Source: Lagopus muta
Taxonomy: Eukaryota; Chordata; Aves; Galliformes; Phasianidae
NCBI RefSeq assembly: GCF_023343835.1
Contig: NC_064433.1
Location: 180,623,777-180,687,776, forward strand
Direction: 5' to 3'
Length of the DNA stretch: 64,000 nucleotides
The notes under the pieces were generated by a model. The model ran no database searches, was not told where the DNA came from, and worked only from the letters and a program-made list of their open reading frames with translations. The position numbers were made by a program, and so were the translations under genes. Shown here one piece after another: positions 11,641 through 24,366 of this stretch; positions within the stretch are counted from its first letter, which is position 1, and each line of letters starts with the position of its first letter.

Positions 11641-14061
11641 TTGAGCCACAGACAAAAGACATTAATGAAAGAGAAGCCAGTCTTCCTTTTGTCCAGTAGC
11701 CTAGAAAGCTTATGTGTCTTTTAGGAAAGCTCTGATAAACATTATAAACTGAAATATTTCAATTAAGTAGGATATGGGTTTCATTTGAGGGCCACAGGAA
11801 ATACAGGCACCACGTAAATCAGCTCTCCAAATTCTCTTAAAATCACTTTTAACTCTGTTATTAGTCCAGTTCAGTAGAAGAACTGATCACTTCCAGTGTA
11901 GTCTACCAGCTGAATAAAGAGGTTGATGGTGAGTCAGAGACACTAAATGAGTTACTTCATCGGACTGTTGGAAGCTACAGCAGGTAGGACACTGGTGATT
12001 TCCTGTGAAAGGTGGTATAGTAACTATTCTGCTTCCAAAACTAAGCAGGAGATACAGGATCAGCTATACAGGATACAGAAGAAAGTGTTACTACAACTGC
12101 TTGCTTCAGCAGTTGGAATTTACCTGGAGATCTGGCCCAGACCATCTCAAATCAATGCTGCTCATAAAATGAGTGTCCAAGTCCAGTAAAAAATCAGAAA
12201 CTATAATGAAGGTGAAATTAACAGAATAAAGGAATTGTATAAGGTAGGAGAATAAACTGTCAGCCTAGACCATCAGGAAGGACACGATGCTTTTAAGAAC
12301 AGTAAAAGGATCAAACGCATTTCCTTTTCCATTAATAATTTTTGTCCCTTGTAAGTTGTTCCTACATTTAGGAAAGATACAGGCATGGGAAGACTTTTAA
12401 GAAATTGTATTAATTTTGTCTATAATTTGTAGACAAATGGAGTGGACCAAAAGCAGGAGAAATTACTATTCTTGAAGAATCACACCTCTGCAGCTAGCCC
12501 ACTTTCACTACTGAGTGCCCTATTTTGAGCTGGGCTATGTGTCTCAATAACTCTTTGCTGCAGTATGCATGTTACTTAAGTGTGAATTTTACTTGCTGTG
12601 TATGTAGGAGAAAATGTTAAGTGTTCTTACACTTCATCTGATTTCTAAGAAAAGAGCATTTCAAGAAAATCCTGATCTTACATTCATTGCTTCTCCCGAT
12701 GTCAGATGAGAAACGTAAGGAACATTTCACTTGTGAGGCTCCCCAGTACATAAAAATTATGAATAATTTGTCTTCTAAAATAACTGTAGTTGCTTTATCT
12801 CATGCAGATTTCTCTTTCCAAATGAATGTTGTTATTAGAAAGTCCTTTTCTGTTTGGAATGTGAGTTTTTCTCATTGTTAAAGGAATTGTTGTGCATGGG
12901 CCATGGGTTGCAGCCAGGTAGGTCAGCATCTCTGCCCAGGTCGGTCAGAGTCATTGTGACAGCTATAGGGGAAGGAGAGTCCGTGTAAGTTTTTTCATCT
13001 AAGCATTAAGTAATGGCAGGTGTTGTTTAAATGTTTATAGTGCAACAGTTCCCTAGAGGAGCCCAGAAAAGTCAGAAGGCTGTGGGTGAACAGAGACATC
13101 TATAGCAAACACTGCCAAACGTATCATTTAAAAATATGCTCTTTTAATTTTCTAATCTGTGTTCTCTGTTATGTAATATACATCTCCTGTGAGAAAAACA
13201 TGTTTTTTGATTACTTGTTATGAATTGACGCTCTGATTCAGAAGTCACAATGTACCATCATGCGGGCCATGCAATTCAAACTGAAACAACATTGGCCCTT
13301 CCCTGTATCTATGAATGCAATAAGTGCTGCACTTCTTACTTGCTTGGGTGCTGCCTGCTTTTATTACTCTTGTGACTGCTGCAAACTTTTTCCACTCAGG
13401 AAAGGACAATTTCTGCATACAGCTCAGTTATAAGAGCATTGTTTTAAGAAAGCCCAGCTACACTTGCAATATTACAGTCAGTAACAAGACTGTGATTTGT
13501 TACTGAGCATTATCCTTTAAATCTCCTAAATATTTCATATAATTTCATTGAAATGTTTTAAATAATTTTATTGTTTGAAGAGTAGTATTAATGCATACAG
13601 TTGCAAACATAAACAAATGCAGAACTAATATATAGAGAGAACCATCATATATCATTTTGGCCATTTTGTTTGAAAACAAAAAGCCAAGGCATGCCACTAC
13701 ACTTAGATCTACCATAATCTACTCTGACATACGTTTTCTACCAAAGTTTCAGAGCCTCCTTCCAATCCTGTGTGCCTAAAATTATCTCCTGGCTGCTTTC
13801 ATCTGTTTTAAATCCTTATTTGAATTGAGAAAGACTTAACGTATATGAAACTCTTCCACTGAACCCAAAGGATACAGACTAAGTTGGTAAGCTTGTTTAC
13901 CTTCAGGATCTTGTTTAACCATAGAAATAGCCATATCTTGTCTATGACAGTGGGACACAGCAAAACTTAATGGTTTCGGTGCCAGTAATTATTATTTTAC
14001 CTACTTCTCCAAAAGCAGTGTCTGATGTCAGATTTGTGGTACTGGAGCAGTGTTGAAGTCC
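11641..14061. other. Intergenic, nothing recognised
   Basis: AT-rich sequence with no supported gene, RNA gene or repeat. Confidence 0.5.
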
Positions 14062-14346
14062 CGTGAACACTTTCAAAAAATTCATTTTTCCTTTTATAAC
14101 AGTGGAAAATCGTGCTCTACCAAAGAAACAAATCAGCCTTATTCTTCCCCACCCTAAAGCGCAGACGTGCGCAAGGATCTCGGAGCAGCAAATCGTTCCG
14201 TTAGCAAACACTCTAACAAAGATGTTACCACTAGGGGTCTCCTTGACTTCAGAGTTCAAACTCGAGCCTAGAGAGCAGCCCAAATTCGACTACCGCGTAA
14301 TTCAGCCCAAACCGAACCCTTTCAGTGCCTGGAGATGGCGTCAGCG
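14062..14346. promoter_or_regulatory. CpG-dense patch, possible regulatory element
   Basis: I count about 15 CpG dinucleotides in roughly 290 bases, while the surrounding kilobases show only one or a few per 100 bases. Small GC-rich words such as GACGTGCGC and ACCGCG occur. No transposon is recognised. Open frames cover it on both strands (13,942-14,283 minus; 14,063-14,422 plus) but resemble no protein I know. It could be an unmethylated regulatory element, a promoter of a non-coding RNA, or a remnant of an unrecognised repeat. Confidence 0.3.
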
Positions 14347-14735
14347 AGCACAACCAACCTTATTTCTTAGCAAGCCATCAGTTTTTTCGTTTTTTGTTTT
14401 TTGTTTTTTTTTTTCCTTATAATTCTAGTAAACACAGGAACTAAGCACAGCAAGCCTAGGCACAGCAAGGCTGCAAGTCTACCTATTTATGCGAATATTT
14501 CTTGGCACATTTATTTCATCATGAGAACAAAATGAATAAAACCAGACCTTTAAATAATGTTTATCCATTGGATAAGCATTGCTGCAACACTTCAGTAAAT
14601 TGCTGGAGTAAGACTCATTTTGAAATGTGACATAGACACATGCAATTAAAAAACATATCAAAGCATCTGATTATGATAGCTCTCACTAGATCAGCCAGCT
14701 TTATGGCTTTTAACAGTTACTCAAGTTTGTGGGCA
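14347..14735. other. Intergenic with a T-rich tract and a small duplication
   Basis: A T-rich tract at about 14,385-14,416 is followed near 14,441-14,472 by two near-copies of 'gcacagcaag'. No gene is supported. Confidence 0.45.
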
Positions 14736-14785
14736 ATCACAGAAGAGTATCACAAGTGGGAAGGGATCCCTAAGGATTATCCTGT
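14736..14785 (-). repeat. Diverged CR1 3' tip, antisense
   Basis: About 50 bases ('aatcacagaagagtatcaca', 'gtgggaagggatccctaagg') resemble the reverse complement of the CR1 3' terminus. Short and degenerate, so the call is tentative. Confidence 0.55.
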
Positions 14786-15044
14786 GCATTGCAGCTGATG
14801 GGAGTGCAAGCTGAAAGTCAATGGAAAGCAGTCTTCAGTGATACAAAGTACTTTGAGCAACGCAACACAACACAAATGGATGTTTCTCAAAGCAGCTCGG
14901 CATCTAGCTCCTTAAAACACAAATCTTGGTATTGCATGATAAAGTCAAATTAAGACATAATGGAATTGAATCCTAATTTTTCCTGTAACTTAATGATAGC
15001 CATGTAAGAATGAATAAAAATTATACTTTTCTTGTTGGTTTTGT

Positions 15045-15079
15045 GGGTTTTTTGTTTGTTTGTTTGTTTTTGTTTGCTT
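15045..15079. repeat. (GTTT)n microsatellite
   Basis: Tandem GTTT units, slightly interrupted. It is complementary to the (CAAA)n tract about 140 bases downstream. Confidence 0.85.
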
Positions 15080-15215
15080 TGCTGAGACAAACAGTAGATT
15101 CTTGTACCAGTGAACTGGGGCTCGCTTCAAGTGGGTACTTGAAATGCTCAAAACTTAAAAACATTCTATTCTTTCACATTTTCCCATATGGAATATAAAG
15201 GTGCAGTAGACTACT

Positions 15216-15250
15216 ACAAAAACAAACAAACAAACAAACAAACAAATAAA
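15216..15250. repeat. (CAAA)n microsatellite
   Basis: At least six tandem CAAA units ending in AAATAAAT. It forms an inverted pair with the GTTT tract upstream. Confidence 0.9.
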
Positions 15251-18200
15251 TCCCATATTCATGAATCTTAAATATCTCATGTTAAGGTCCTAAGTTTCTT
15301 GTGGAATTCTACTATAGCTGTTAAAATAATGTAATAATAAAATCAGTGAATCTGAATATGTCATGTAGTCGGTGCATGCTGTTCCACAGAACTATGGGCT
15401 GAAGTAAGAAACAAAAAGTTTGACAGATAATTTAAATTACTTTTCTATTTCTGTCCAGATAGCCAATCTTCCTGCTTTTATCCTATTTTTGTTGCAAAAT
15501 TATCATCAAAGTAAAATATTATCATCTTGATACTTTAAATTTCCAGCATTTCAGTGAAGTTCCAAGCTGAGTAGGGATGTCATTTAGAGACTTTACTGGT
15601 TTAGAAGACATTCTGTAATGCACTGATTTTGTGAATGGAATCAGTCAAACCAAACTGCAGTAGGCAGAATTTTGAAGGAAAATGAACACTTTTGATTTCC
15701 TTTCTGACATCAACGCTGAGCCATGCAGTTCGTTATGGAGATGCAACTGATTCCTATTGGAATTGGGAAACACATGAGAAATCCTCAGTTTTGTGTTTCA
15801 GTGTAGTTTCTGAACAATACTCAAAGCTTCCAATTTCCATCTAACTGGACAAGTAGCAGGACGTGTTCAACATTTCACATCAAGAATATTTTTCCCACTT
15901 CATCCCCCATTCCCTTATATATATACATATATGCATAAATATGTATTAAGTCTTTGGATACTCTATATATATGTCATAATAGAACAGCTATAATCATTGT
16001 GTCTTTTCCCCTATGATTTGAACCATACAGGATTTTATCATTTCTTAAAAATATGCCAGTGCTTACCTTGTGGCATAGCATTAAACATATAGAGAATCTG
16101 AGTACCCAGCACTCCTTATTTTTATTAGTATTTTTGAAAATCTAGTTCAATGCATGTCTGAATTGCTACATATATTTGCAAAGGTGATTAATTCCCTAAA
16201 CAAGCAAACAAAGGAAACTGAGCTGTAAGTCCTATACTTCCCAAGAAACCAAAGTTCTTAATACAAATATTACTGCTTACTCGTAATCTTCTTAGCTGTG
16301 TACCTTGGGTCCTGGAGCATCCAACCAAGTGCACAAGCTTTGGTCAGAGCTGGATAATCACTTCTTCAGAAGCATATTTTAATAGTGTTGAGAAGATTGC
16401 AGGTATTTGGTCATTCCACAAGCAATTGGCCTAAGATGAATTGACAGTGGCATTGCAATGTTGAAAGCTTAAGCTCAGAAGGTAAATATGTATGGCATTT
16501 TTTCATTGGCATTTTTTCAGAGATAAATACAAACCTGAAGCTCAGGCTTCCTAAAAATGACTTGTGACAAAACTCTTGTTTGGGCCCAGTAATTAATTAT
16601 CTTGTGTTGGCAGGAACAATGATCAAATTAAGTGTGACAATAAGCCTGCCTGTATCTTATTTTTATGATTTTCATTATTTCTGTTGCAGAAGGCACTGTT
16701 TTTGTTGGTATAGTAGAGCGCTGTGTGCAGAGTACTGGCTCAAAATTCCTGTACCTCCAGGTACTTTTTTGAACAGAATGGTTTGGCAAAAGCAAAGGGA
16801 AGTAAAACCAAAACTGCTCACCCACTGCTGGCAAGAGCAGCGCTGGGTTTGGTCTGCAGCCAGGGAGTTTCTGTCTGGCCCCATGTTTACTACTCACAGT
16901 CACTCAGCCCAGAGCTCTCCTGAACTGCAACCACTGCAGCTCATGGTTTCTCTCTGCTGTTAGAGCCAGTAGCAATCTGGAGCACAGAACAAAGCAACCA
17001 ACAGAAAATAATAGCTCTGTACTGCAGAAGAACTACAGTCGAATTGTTCTGTTACAATTCTGTGTTAAGTATTGAGGCCTAAACCACTATTTGGGTAAAA
17101 ATAATTCTTGTTTTCTATTGTTCAATTTGGCACATAGCCATCTAATAACTTTTCAGTTTCAAAGGTAGTTGGTGTTCAGCAACTCAATGCAGAACATTTA
17201 TAGCAGTGCTTAGTAACTGTTTTGGATGTCTAACTGGAATAACACTTCTGAGTTCCACGGACTAACAAAGTCACAGCTCTGCGTTTAGAGATCAGCAGTT
17301 AGAATTCAAGATTTACTGCTCGTTTGACTCCTCATTCCCTTTTATTCTGGGATGTGACGTCGCATTACTTTTTACCTGCATTGGACGTAGAGAATAAGCT
17401 ATTTATTTAACTCCTTCATTACCTTGCAGTATATGCTGTCTCCTCATCCTTTGCCCTTTATCCTTTTTGGATGTGGAACTGCAAATCATACCAGTGTGGG
17501 TTCTCCAACTACCATGAATTGCAGGATCAGATGTTAAACCTGGGAAGCTCAGAAAGAGGGAGCACATCCTTCAGCATGACCACACAGTGATGCTGACACT
17601 CCTCTCTTTTGAGAAAACACAATAATATTTTTTTGTTCTCAGAGGTTGACGTTGCATCAAGCTCTACCTCCTTGATCCAAAACAAAGTAATCCTGCAGAC
17701 AGAACTGTAACCAAAATCATATTCTTTGCTTTCATCTTAAAGTATCACAGCCAAATAGATGGATCCTGTGCATAGGCAACAGGGGCTCCCACTGAAGGAT
17801 TTCCAAAGCAGAGCAGGGTTAACTAACAGCAGCACCATTGGGCAGCTCTGAAGACACTGATAAACACACGTTTTAATATTTTTATAGTTATTCATAGATT
17901 GAGATTTAGTGAATGTTTTCTAATACAGACCCTGAACTGGTTCCGAGTGTATGCAGTGAGGAAAGATTCCAGAGAAAGGGCAGGACAACAGAAGCTTTTA
18001 GACCAGATGAGCTGGAGCTAATGGAAAACCTGTTTGCAATACCTACTGCTAAAACTGAAGTGTCTGCTATGATCCTCATTTACTGAGAAGTGAAATAGGT
18101 TGTAACCGAGGAGCTTTTGCCCTTGGTATTTGTTACTTTGAATCTCAGTGAGCTTAAGAAGAATGAATTAAGTATTGGCCTATGTTATATCAGGTATGCA

Positions 18201-21200
18201 GCATGCATCACAAAATACGCCATAAGGGTAAAAGGCAAAGCTACTGCACAAATCTGTGCCTTCTCAATCCTTCGTCTGAGCAGAATGTTTGTCAGTTTGA
18301 TAATCTCATATTTCTGAACTAGTGCCTGTGAATTATGAGTACCAAGTGACCTGAAATCCTAGACTCAGTCAGCACTTTTCTTAGTGATATATTTTTGACC
18401 CAAAACTTGTAAGAAAATCAGAGCTTCAGTGTTACTAGTTAGAATCATATAAATATTTTCCTTTTCTGTTTTATCCAGGCAAAGAAATTGATTGTGAAAG
18501 GAAGTTTCACTATTTCTTTCTTGTATACTAGCTATAATAAAATATCTATGAAACTAGAAATGAAAACTGAGCATGAGCAACTTCCATAGCACAAAAGAGA
18601 AAGCTGAAATCATCGTGTAATAGAGCTGACTTGCAAATGCTACTCCGCATGCCAGAAAACAGAAGCCAGCAACTGCTTCTACAAACACAAAGGTGCTGGA
18701 CACAACATGTCTTCATTTCATCCATTCGACTGGGACTTTCTGAGTGCAACCATCCAATGTGGTCATTAGTTTATTCTGGCACAAAAAGTAACCGCATATT
18801 CCGGACTGAAGGGAGAGCTTATGATCTTAAGGAACATGTGCAGCGCTCTAGATGGGTGAAGATGTGAGAAATCCAAGAAATCAAAGTCTATCTGTACATT
18901 ATTTCAAAATACTCCCTCAAAATCCCTTTTGGAATACTCATGAATTGCAAAATAAGGGAAATTTTCATCATCTGTAGAGTACTGAAGGAGGGGAACGAGC
19001 AGCTGCTTACTAGTTAAACAGAAGTCCCTCTGGCAAGAAGGCACACAGCACATCTCTGCTCGGTCAGTGACACTGGTGGGCTTGCGATTTGTGGTGGCAG
19101 CAGTGCCCAGAGGACACCCTCCTGTCTATGGCCACCCATCAGTGTTCCAGTGCTGCTCTTAACTTGAGTGACCTACTACACACCTGTTCTCTGTTCAGTG
19201 GCTCTGTGCTTTGTATCTAACTCACGTTTTATCATCTGAATATAGGTACTTTGTGAGCCTGACTGAGCTGGTGTTCAAAGCATACAGTCACCTTTAAAGC
19301 TAAAATTTGTTTGATGATTGCTTTTCTCGTTAGATATGTGCTGTCACTTATTGACCGGTGATCATACAGTACCTTGCTTATGTTAACCTCCATATTAATG
19401 AAAACTGCAACAAATGTATTTTAGGTTCTATCTTAGAAAAACAGAAAGACAGCATTTTCCAAGAACAGAAGTAACAACACTGCTGCTTCTACGGCCTGCT
19501 CATCTTTGGTTATTAGATGTTGCCAAATGTAGAAGCTCTGATAGATGAAGCTATGTAGGATGTGTATAATCACCATAAAGCCAATATGCACTTACTGCTC
19601 TGTGCGCCCTTTAAAAATTAAGTGATTTCATGGTTTCTTGTTCAATGTCCATGATACTGCTGATATTTTACATTCCTACTTCATAACATTTCCACTTTTT
19701 ATTCAAATCCTTCACATTCTCACATAACTTCAAGTATAGTGGTATCTTTATTGAGCTTTCTCTTGCTCATGAGATTGCCTTTACATAGATTAGGTACTTT
19801 GCTTCTCCTAGGGGTACTCTGTCCTACACTCCTAGACTTTCTTAGATTATTTTCTCAAAAGTAGCATTCTACCACTTGCCTGATTTTGCTGTGGTCTGCT
19901 TTCCTGAAACCAATTATTCTTACTCCAACTGCTCGCATCTACTCTATCTTTCCAAAAGCAGACTTGTTATTGATACGGTGAAGAGAAACATAAACTGTGG
20001 CAAGCAGTACAGTGTTGTTATGGCTGCAAAGTAAGAACTGAGTAATTCTATAGCTTTTTTTTTAATCTGAAGGTTTTATTTCATATTCATGTTCAGTTAA
20101 GCACAAGTGGAAAACGCAGTGTATATAATTAATTTCTCCTGACAGCTACAATCATGGTGTTTTATTTTTACATCCAAGGATCTCTTAAAACGTTTACAGC
20201 AGAACCCTGCAAAATTTAGCAGGGGTAAAACCATGAGAGTTGTGTGGAATTAATACATTTGAGATTCAGACAAATATGTATTTACTTAAATCTGTATGAA
20301 AAGCAAAGAGGGACACTTTCTACCTCATTTGAAAAGACACTAGTGATTTATATTAAATAACTGAATTCCTTTTACAGAACACTAAAGCTTCCACTGAACG
20401 CTAAATAGCAGATTCAAAATATTAAAAGGACAAAATCCACACACACGGAACTTCTTGGAACGTAGCAATCAGATGAGGCGTCTGGCTTTTTCTTTCTACA
20501 GAGCTTCTTTATTGGTTTGGATTACTGTCAGTACTGTCAGCTCTGTTCTTTCTAATCTCTGATGCTCAAACTGGAAAAGTTTCTTGAGGGACAGCAGGAG
20601 AGAGCACAAACTTCAGGCAAAGCTTAATGTATAACAAAACAACGCCAAGAAATTCAGTCTTCTGTGGCACTCTGCAGCCCTTCCTGGTACAGCAAAACCA
20701 CTGCTGGTGTCATATTCCAGTGGTGGATGCTTCCCACACCAGCTCAGATGGCCAGCCACCTCCCACTGAAGTAACCTGGGGCTCAAGCTTCTTCTCCACA
20801 CTGACAAGAAAGAGACTTGCTGTCTGCTCCCTACAAATCCATGATGTAAACAGCAATTTTGTGGTTATCATTCTTAGCAAAAAAACAGTGCTTCCAGGAA
20901 CAAAATCCTCTTTGCTTGGAAAATGGGAAAGAGCAGTGGCAGCAACTCAGACTTCCATATTGTATAGATTTTAGACCAGGGCAGAAATACCGTCCCTCAA
21001 AAATCTGCTGATGCATTATGCAATTCCTAAGAAGACAAACAAGATTTATAGGGCCTAATGTAAGAGAAAAATATTTATGCGGCTTAGTGCCAGGACTCTG
21101 CTCCATCCCCCTCTCTGCTAACTCAGCATAAAAATGAGTTTTTAGCTACTCTGTACAGACCAGGAACTGATGCTGCGGGGAGCTGTAGTACTGACTGCAG

Positions 21201-21525
21201 AGCATGGAACAAGATTTTGAGAGTTCAGTTAGAAGTGAGACAAGGAAGAGCATGGGATAGGATTCTCAAACTTTATTCATTGAACAGTTATGGCCCAGGC
21301 TCAGGGCAGGCAGATGGCTTAGAACCTGATATGAAATTCCTTTGAGACAGCAGATTATGAAAGATGTCACTGGTATCAGGCCGAAGCACTCTGCAACTGC
21401 ATTTCTTTTCATTACTGCCACTGCATTTCCTTCCATCCCATGCTGTTTTCCTCAAGCCAGCCTTCTCAAACCCACAGTCATTACTGTTTACCTCTCCCAT
21501 TCTTTTCAGAAGAATCCCTGTACGT

Positions 21526-21763
21526 TATAGAATCATTCATGCTGAAAAAGACCGTCAGGATCATAAAGTCCAACCATTAACCTGGCCTACAAAGTCCCAT
21601 CAGTAAACCATATCTCTTAATGCCATGTCCACAGGGAAATCCCATCTAGGTTGGAGATTCCATCACTCTCTGTTCCAATGCTTGAGCACCTCTTGAGCAC
21701 TCTTTCCATAAAGGAATTCTTCCTAATATCCAACTTAAACCTCCCTGGCACAACTTGAGACAT
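21526..21763 (-). repeat. CR1 LINE 3' fragment, antisense
   Basis: Recognised by 'tatagaatcattcatgctga' at its start, then 'ggttggagattccatcactc' and 'cttaaacctccctggcacaa' near its 5' end. Reverse-complemented, 5' truncated and moderately diverged. Confidence 0.88.
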
Positions 21764-21822
21764 TGAGAATGCATGATTCCAGACAATATCTCTGTTACAT
21801 GTCTGCTATGCAGCCTTACATA

Positions 21823-22500
21823 GGTCACTCCAAAATAACACCTCCTATTTATTTCCATGGAAACTACAAAAGATACAAAGAGCATAACACTATTTGATAG
21901 AAGAGAGCAAATTCCCAGCTATAAAGCAGTATTTTTCAGCTTAATCTCCACCATTAGCTATGTGTTTTAGCCTGGATGCTGTGCTCATAAAAATCTGCAC
22001 GTGTGGAGTTTTTTCACAGCTGTTAGGATGGCACTGTTGCTAGGAGAATGCTGCCCACACTGACCAACTTTCAGTGTGCCAACATCCCTTGTTTGGCCTC
22101 CATTAAGTTTCACCAAGAGTCAGTGAATGTCAAGGGGTGTAACTTTTTCCATGTGGAGGAATACACGAATACACACTTTTGCTTCCTGAACACTTCCACA
22201 TCTATAGAATCATAGAATCATGGAAACATATAGAATCATAGACAGGGTTGGATTGGAAGGTACCTCAAAGATCATCAAGTTCCAACCCCTGCCATGGGCA
22301 GGATTGCCAATCACTACATCAAGTAATAGATCAGACACCATCTTGTCAGACTGCCCCTCTGCTGCCATCTGTCACACAGCAACAAAACATAGTGGAACAG
22401 TGGCAGGAAGGTTCCATCTCTACTGTCATACCACTAACATCAGCCTTTGACATTGTAGGTCAGTATAATAAAATAGGAGGCATTACTTTTGGAGCATCCC
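21823..22500 (-). mobile_element. Mariner DNA transposon remnant (Galluhop/Mariner1_GG type), internally deleted
   Basis: Both ends carry related inverted termini: 'cactccaaaataacacctcc' near 21,827 and, facing it, 'ggaggcattacttttggagc' near 22,477. The interior resembles, from memory, the chicken Galluhop mariner. On the minus strand it includes the segment around the transposase start (a Met-Glu-Val-like beginning followed by Lys-Gln codons, then a stretch with CTCCACATGGAAAAAG). The autonomous element is about 1.2 kb. Only about 540 bases remain, so the transposase centre is lost and no active protein is possible. A CR1 fragment interrupts it at 22,204-22,331. Confidence 0.8.
22204..22331 (-). 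repeat. CR1 LINE 3' end nested in the mariner
   Basis: Begins with 'atagaatcatagaatcatgg', a terminal-repeat tail of CR1, then 'ttccaacccctgccatgggc'. The mariner reading is broken just upstream of its transposase start and resumes after it with 'cagacaccatcttgtcagac', so the CR1 inserted after the mariner. Confidence 0.85.
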
Positions 22501-23114
22501 TCTGAAGTCTGCTTCTAAAAGACAGAGAAAACACATGAGACACATCCTCCTCCACTAACACAGCCTGGAATGGCACGTCTGCTGCTCTGCTACTGAGCAG
22601 CACATAACACTGGCATGCCCACCGCACAGCTTCACCAGGCTCATCCATCATCCGTACCTGTATGTGCACTGCCTGAGCTTCAGCACCCAGCAATTATGCT
22701 TAGGCCTTTGCTAATGGTTACTCCACATCATGCAGGACCTAACTGTAATTGTGATTCTGGTGACGAGAGGAACCTCCAAGGCAATATTTATGGTGGTTTT
22801 ATTCTCTTGAGTAAATTATCTGGTAAAATGCATAATCAGAAGTTGGCTTCAGCTGGAACTGCAGACACTGCTGTTGAGAAACAAATCATGCTCAGAAGCC
22901 ACAAACCCGAGTAGAGGCCTCAGCAAAAATATGATACTCTCAGAGGAGGCAGCAGAAAGCAACTCATGTTCAAAAGCAGAAGATATTTTAAAAATGGATA
23001 TAGAGAGAAAATAAAAAAGAACATACTAAGACTGCATGGGATATTGATTTCCCTCCTTTACTACCTTTCCCCTGCTTCTCTACAAGAAAAATTGGTGCTC
23101 ATGCTTTCATATTA
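22501..23114. other. Intergenic, nothing recognised
   Basis: No supported gene or recognised repeat. Confidence 0.5.
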
Positions 23115-24080
23115 TTATTTTGCATAGCTTTTAGTGGGGTTCATGCTGTGCCATACTGTATGCACAGATCTTTGGACAGTGTTCTCCCTGCAGCTGATGA
23201 AGCTTTGTTTCAAAACGCACCTGTCCATAAAGGGCTGCAGCTTAGGAGCCCCAGCTGTGGGGTTTTGCTGCAGACCCAGCACTGAGCTCTGCCCAGCTGT
23301 GGGCTGCTCCCTCATCACAGCTTGTCCAGGACATGAGCTGTCTCTCACTCTTTACAAGAAGCAAAATGCCAAGGCATGATTCTTGGAAATAAATCAGGTA
23401 GGAGGTGAGTTTCTGTGCCGTGGTGTTGTAAGTAGGTCACAGACTTCCACACAGGCCAGTTGGGAAGCAGTTCACATAGCTGTGGTTTGGTTTGGGTTTG
23501 GCTGCAGCACCTTCTGGAAGCTTCTGTGAGTTCCTGTGGGGCCTGCCAGGAGCTGAGCCACCCCAACCCTCCTCTCCAGACAGCCCATAAATCAGAGCCG
23601 TCCTGAGCCCCCCTGACCTGCCCTGCTGTGGGGTCTGAGACCATCCCAGTCGCTCCTGCTGCCCTGCAGGCTCCATCTCCATTCCTGACCCCTGTGGGTA
23701 ACAGGGAGATCTGCCTCTTTTGCTTGCATGTGCAAAACTGCTGGTATCCTGCATGAAGTGCCCTTTGCAGAGCAATTGGTGTCAAAAGTCTGTTGGTCTT
23801 GGCCAAGTGTGCCCCTGCCCTGCTGAAAATGCTCCCTTCCATTCTCAGACCGTTATCTTTCCCCACTTCTAATTTTTTACAAGTGCAGCTGAACAGACTG
23901 AAAAGGTAGCTTGATCCAGATGAAAGCCTTCTGGATGCACAGGCCTGAGTTTCCCTGCAACTGGACTTAATTTTAGCCTTCCTTTCTAGCGGGGGCACGT
24001 AGCTGCTGAATTGTCTCCTTCCTGTCAGAACAAGGCTATTATTGTTTTTTTTACTGCATGAATTAGGCAAGTATTTTATT
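23115..24080. other. GC-richer stretch with a 241-codon open frame of unknown origin
   Basis: This block is visibly richer in G+C than its surroundings. On the minus strand 23,345-24,070 is open for 241 codons, the longest frame in the window not explained by CR1. The translation has many Cys, Ser and Gln residues, no signal peptide, no recognisable domain and no obvious splice structure. GC-rich DNA lowers stop-codon frequency, so a chance frame is quite possible. I do not annotate it as a gene. Confidence 0.25.
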
Positions 24081-24183
24081 TACGAGAGACTTAATAAAAC
24101 TACTAAGCTTTCCACATCCAAAGGATAGCATGGAGAGAAGTCCACGGTGCTCAGTAATTACGGCTTTCCTAATTTTTCTGTTA

Positions 24184-24366
24184 ATCATGGAATATACCAA
24201 GTTGGGAGGAACCCTTAAAGATCACTGAATCCAGCTCGTGGTTCTACACAGGACTACCCAAAAATCAGACAGTATGACTGTCCAAAGACTCCCTGAGCTC
24301 CAGCAGCTCGGGGCTGTGCCCACTGCCCTGGGCAGGCTGTTCCATGCCCACTGCCCTCTGGTGCAG
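24184..24366 (-). repeat. CR1 LINE 3' fragment, antisense, different subfamily
   Basis: Starts 'atcatggaatataccaagtt' and continues with 'tccagctcgtggttctacac' and 'cactgccctgggcaggctgt'. The 'agctcgtgg...acaggac' text marks a CR1 subfamily unlike those nearby. 5' truncated. Confidence 0.85.

Larger units (their letters stand above)
14786..21525. other. Long intergenic stretch, simple repeats only
   Basis: No gene is supported. A (GTTT)n tract at about 15,045-15,079 and a (CAAA)n tract at about 15,216-15,250 face each other as an inverted pair. An AT dinucleotide-rich patch lies at 15,916-15,980. GC-richer bits near 19,020-19,170 and 20,640-20,800 have no recognised identity. Confidence 0.45.
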
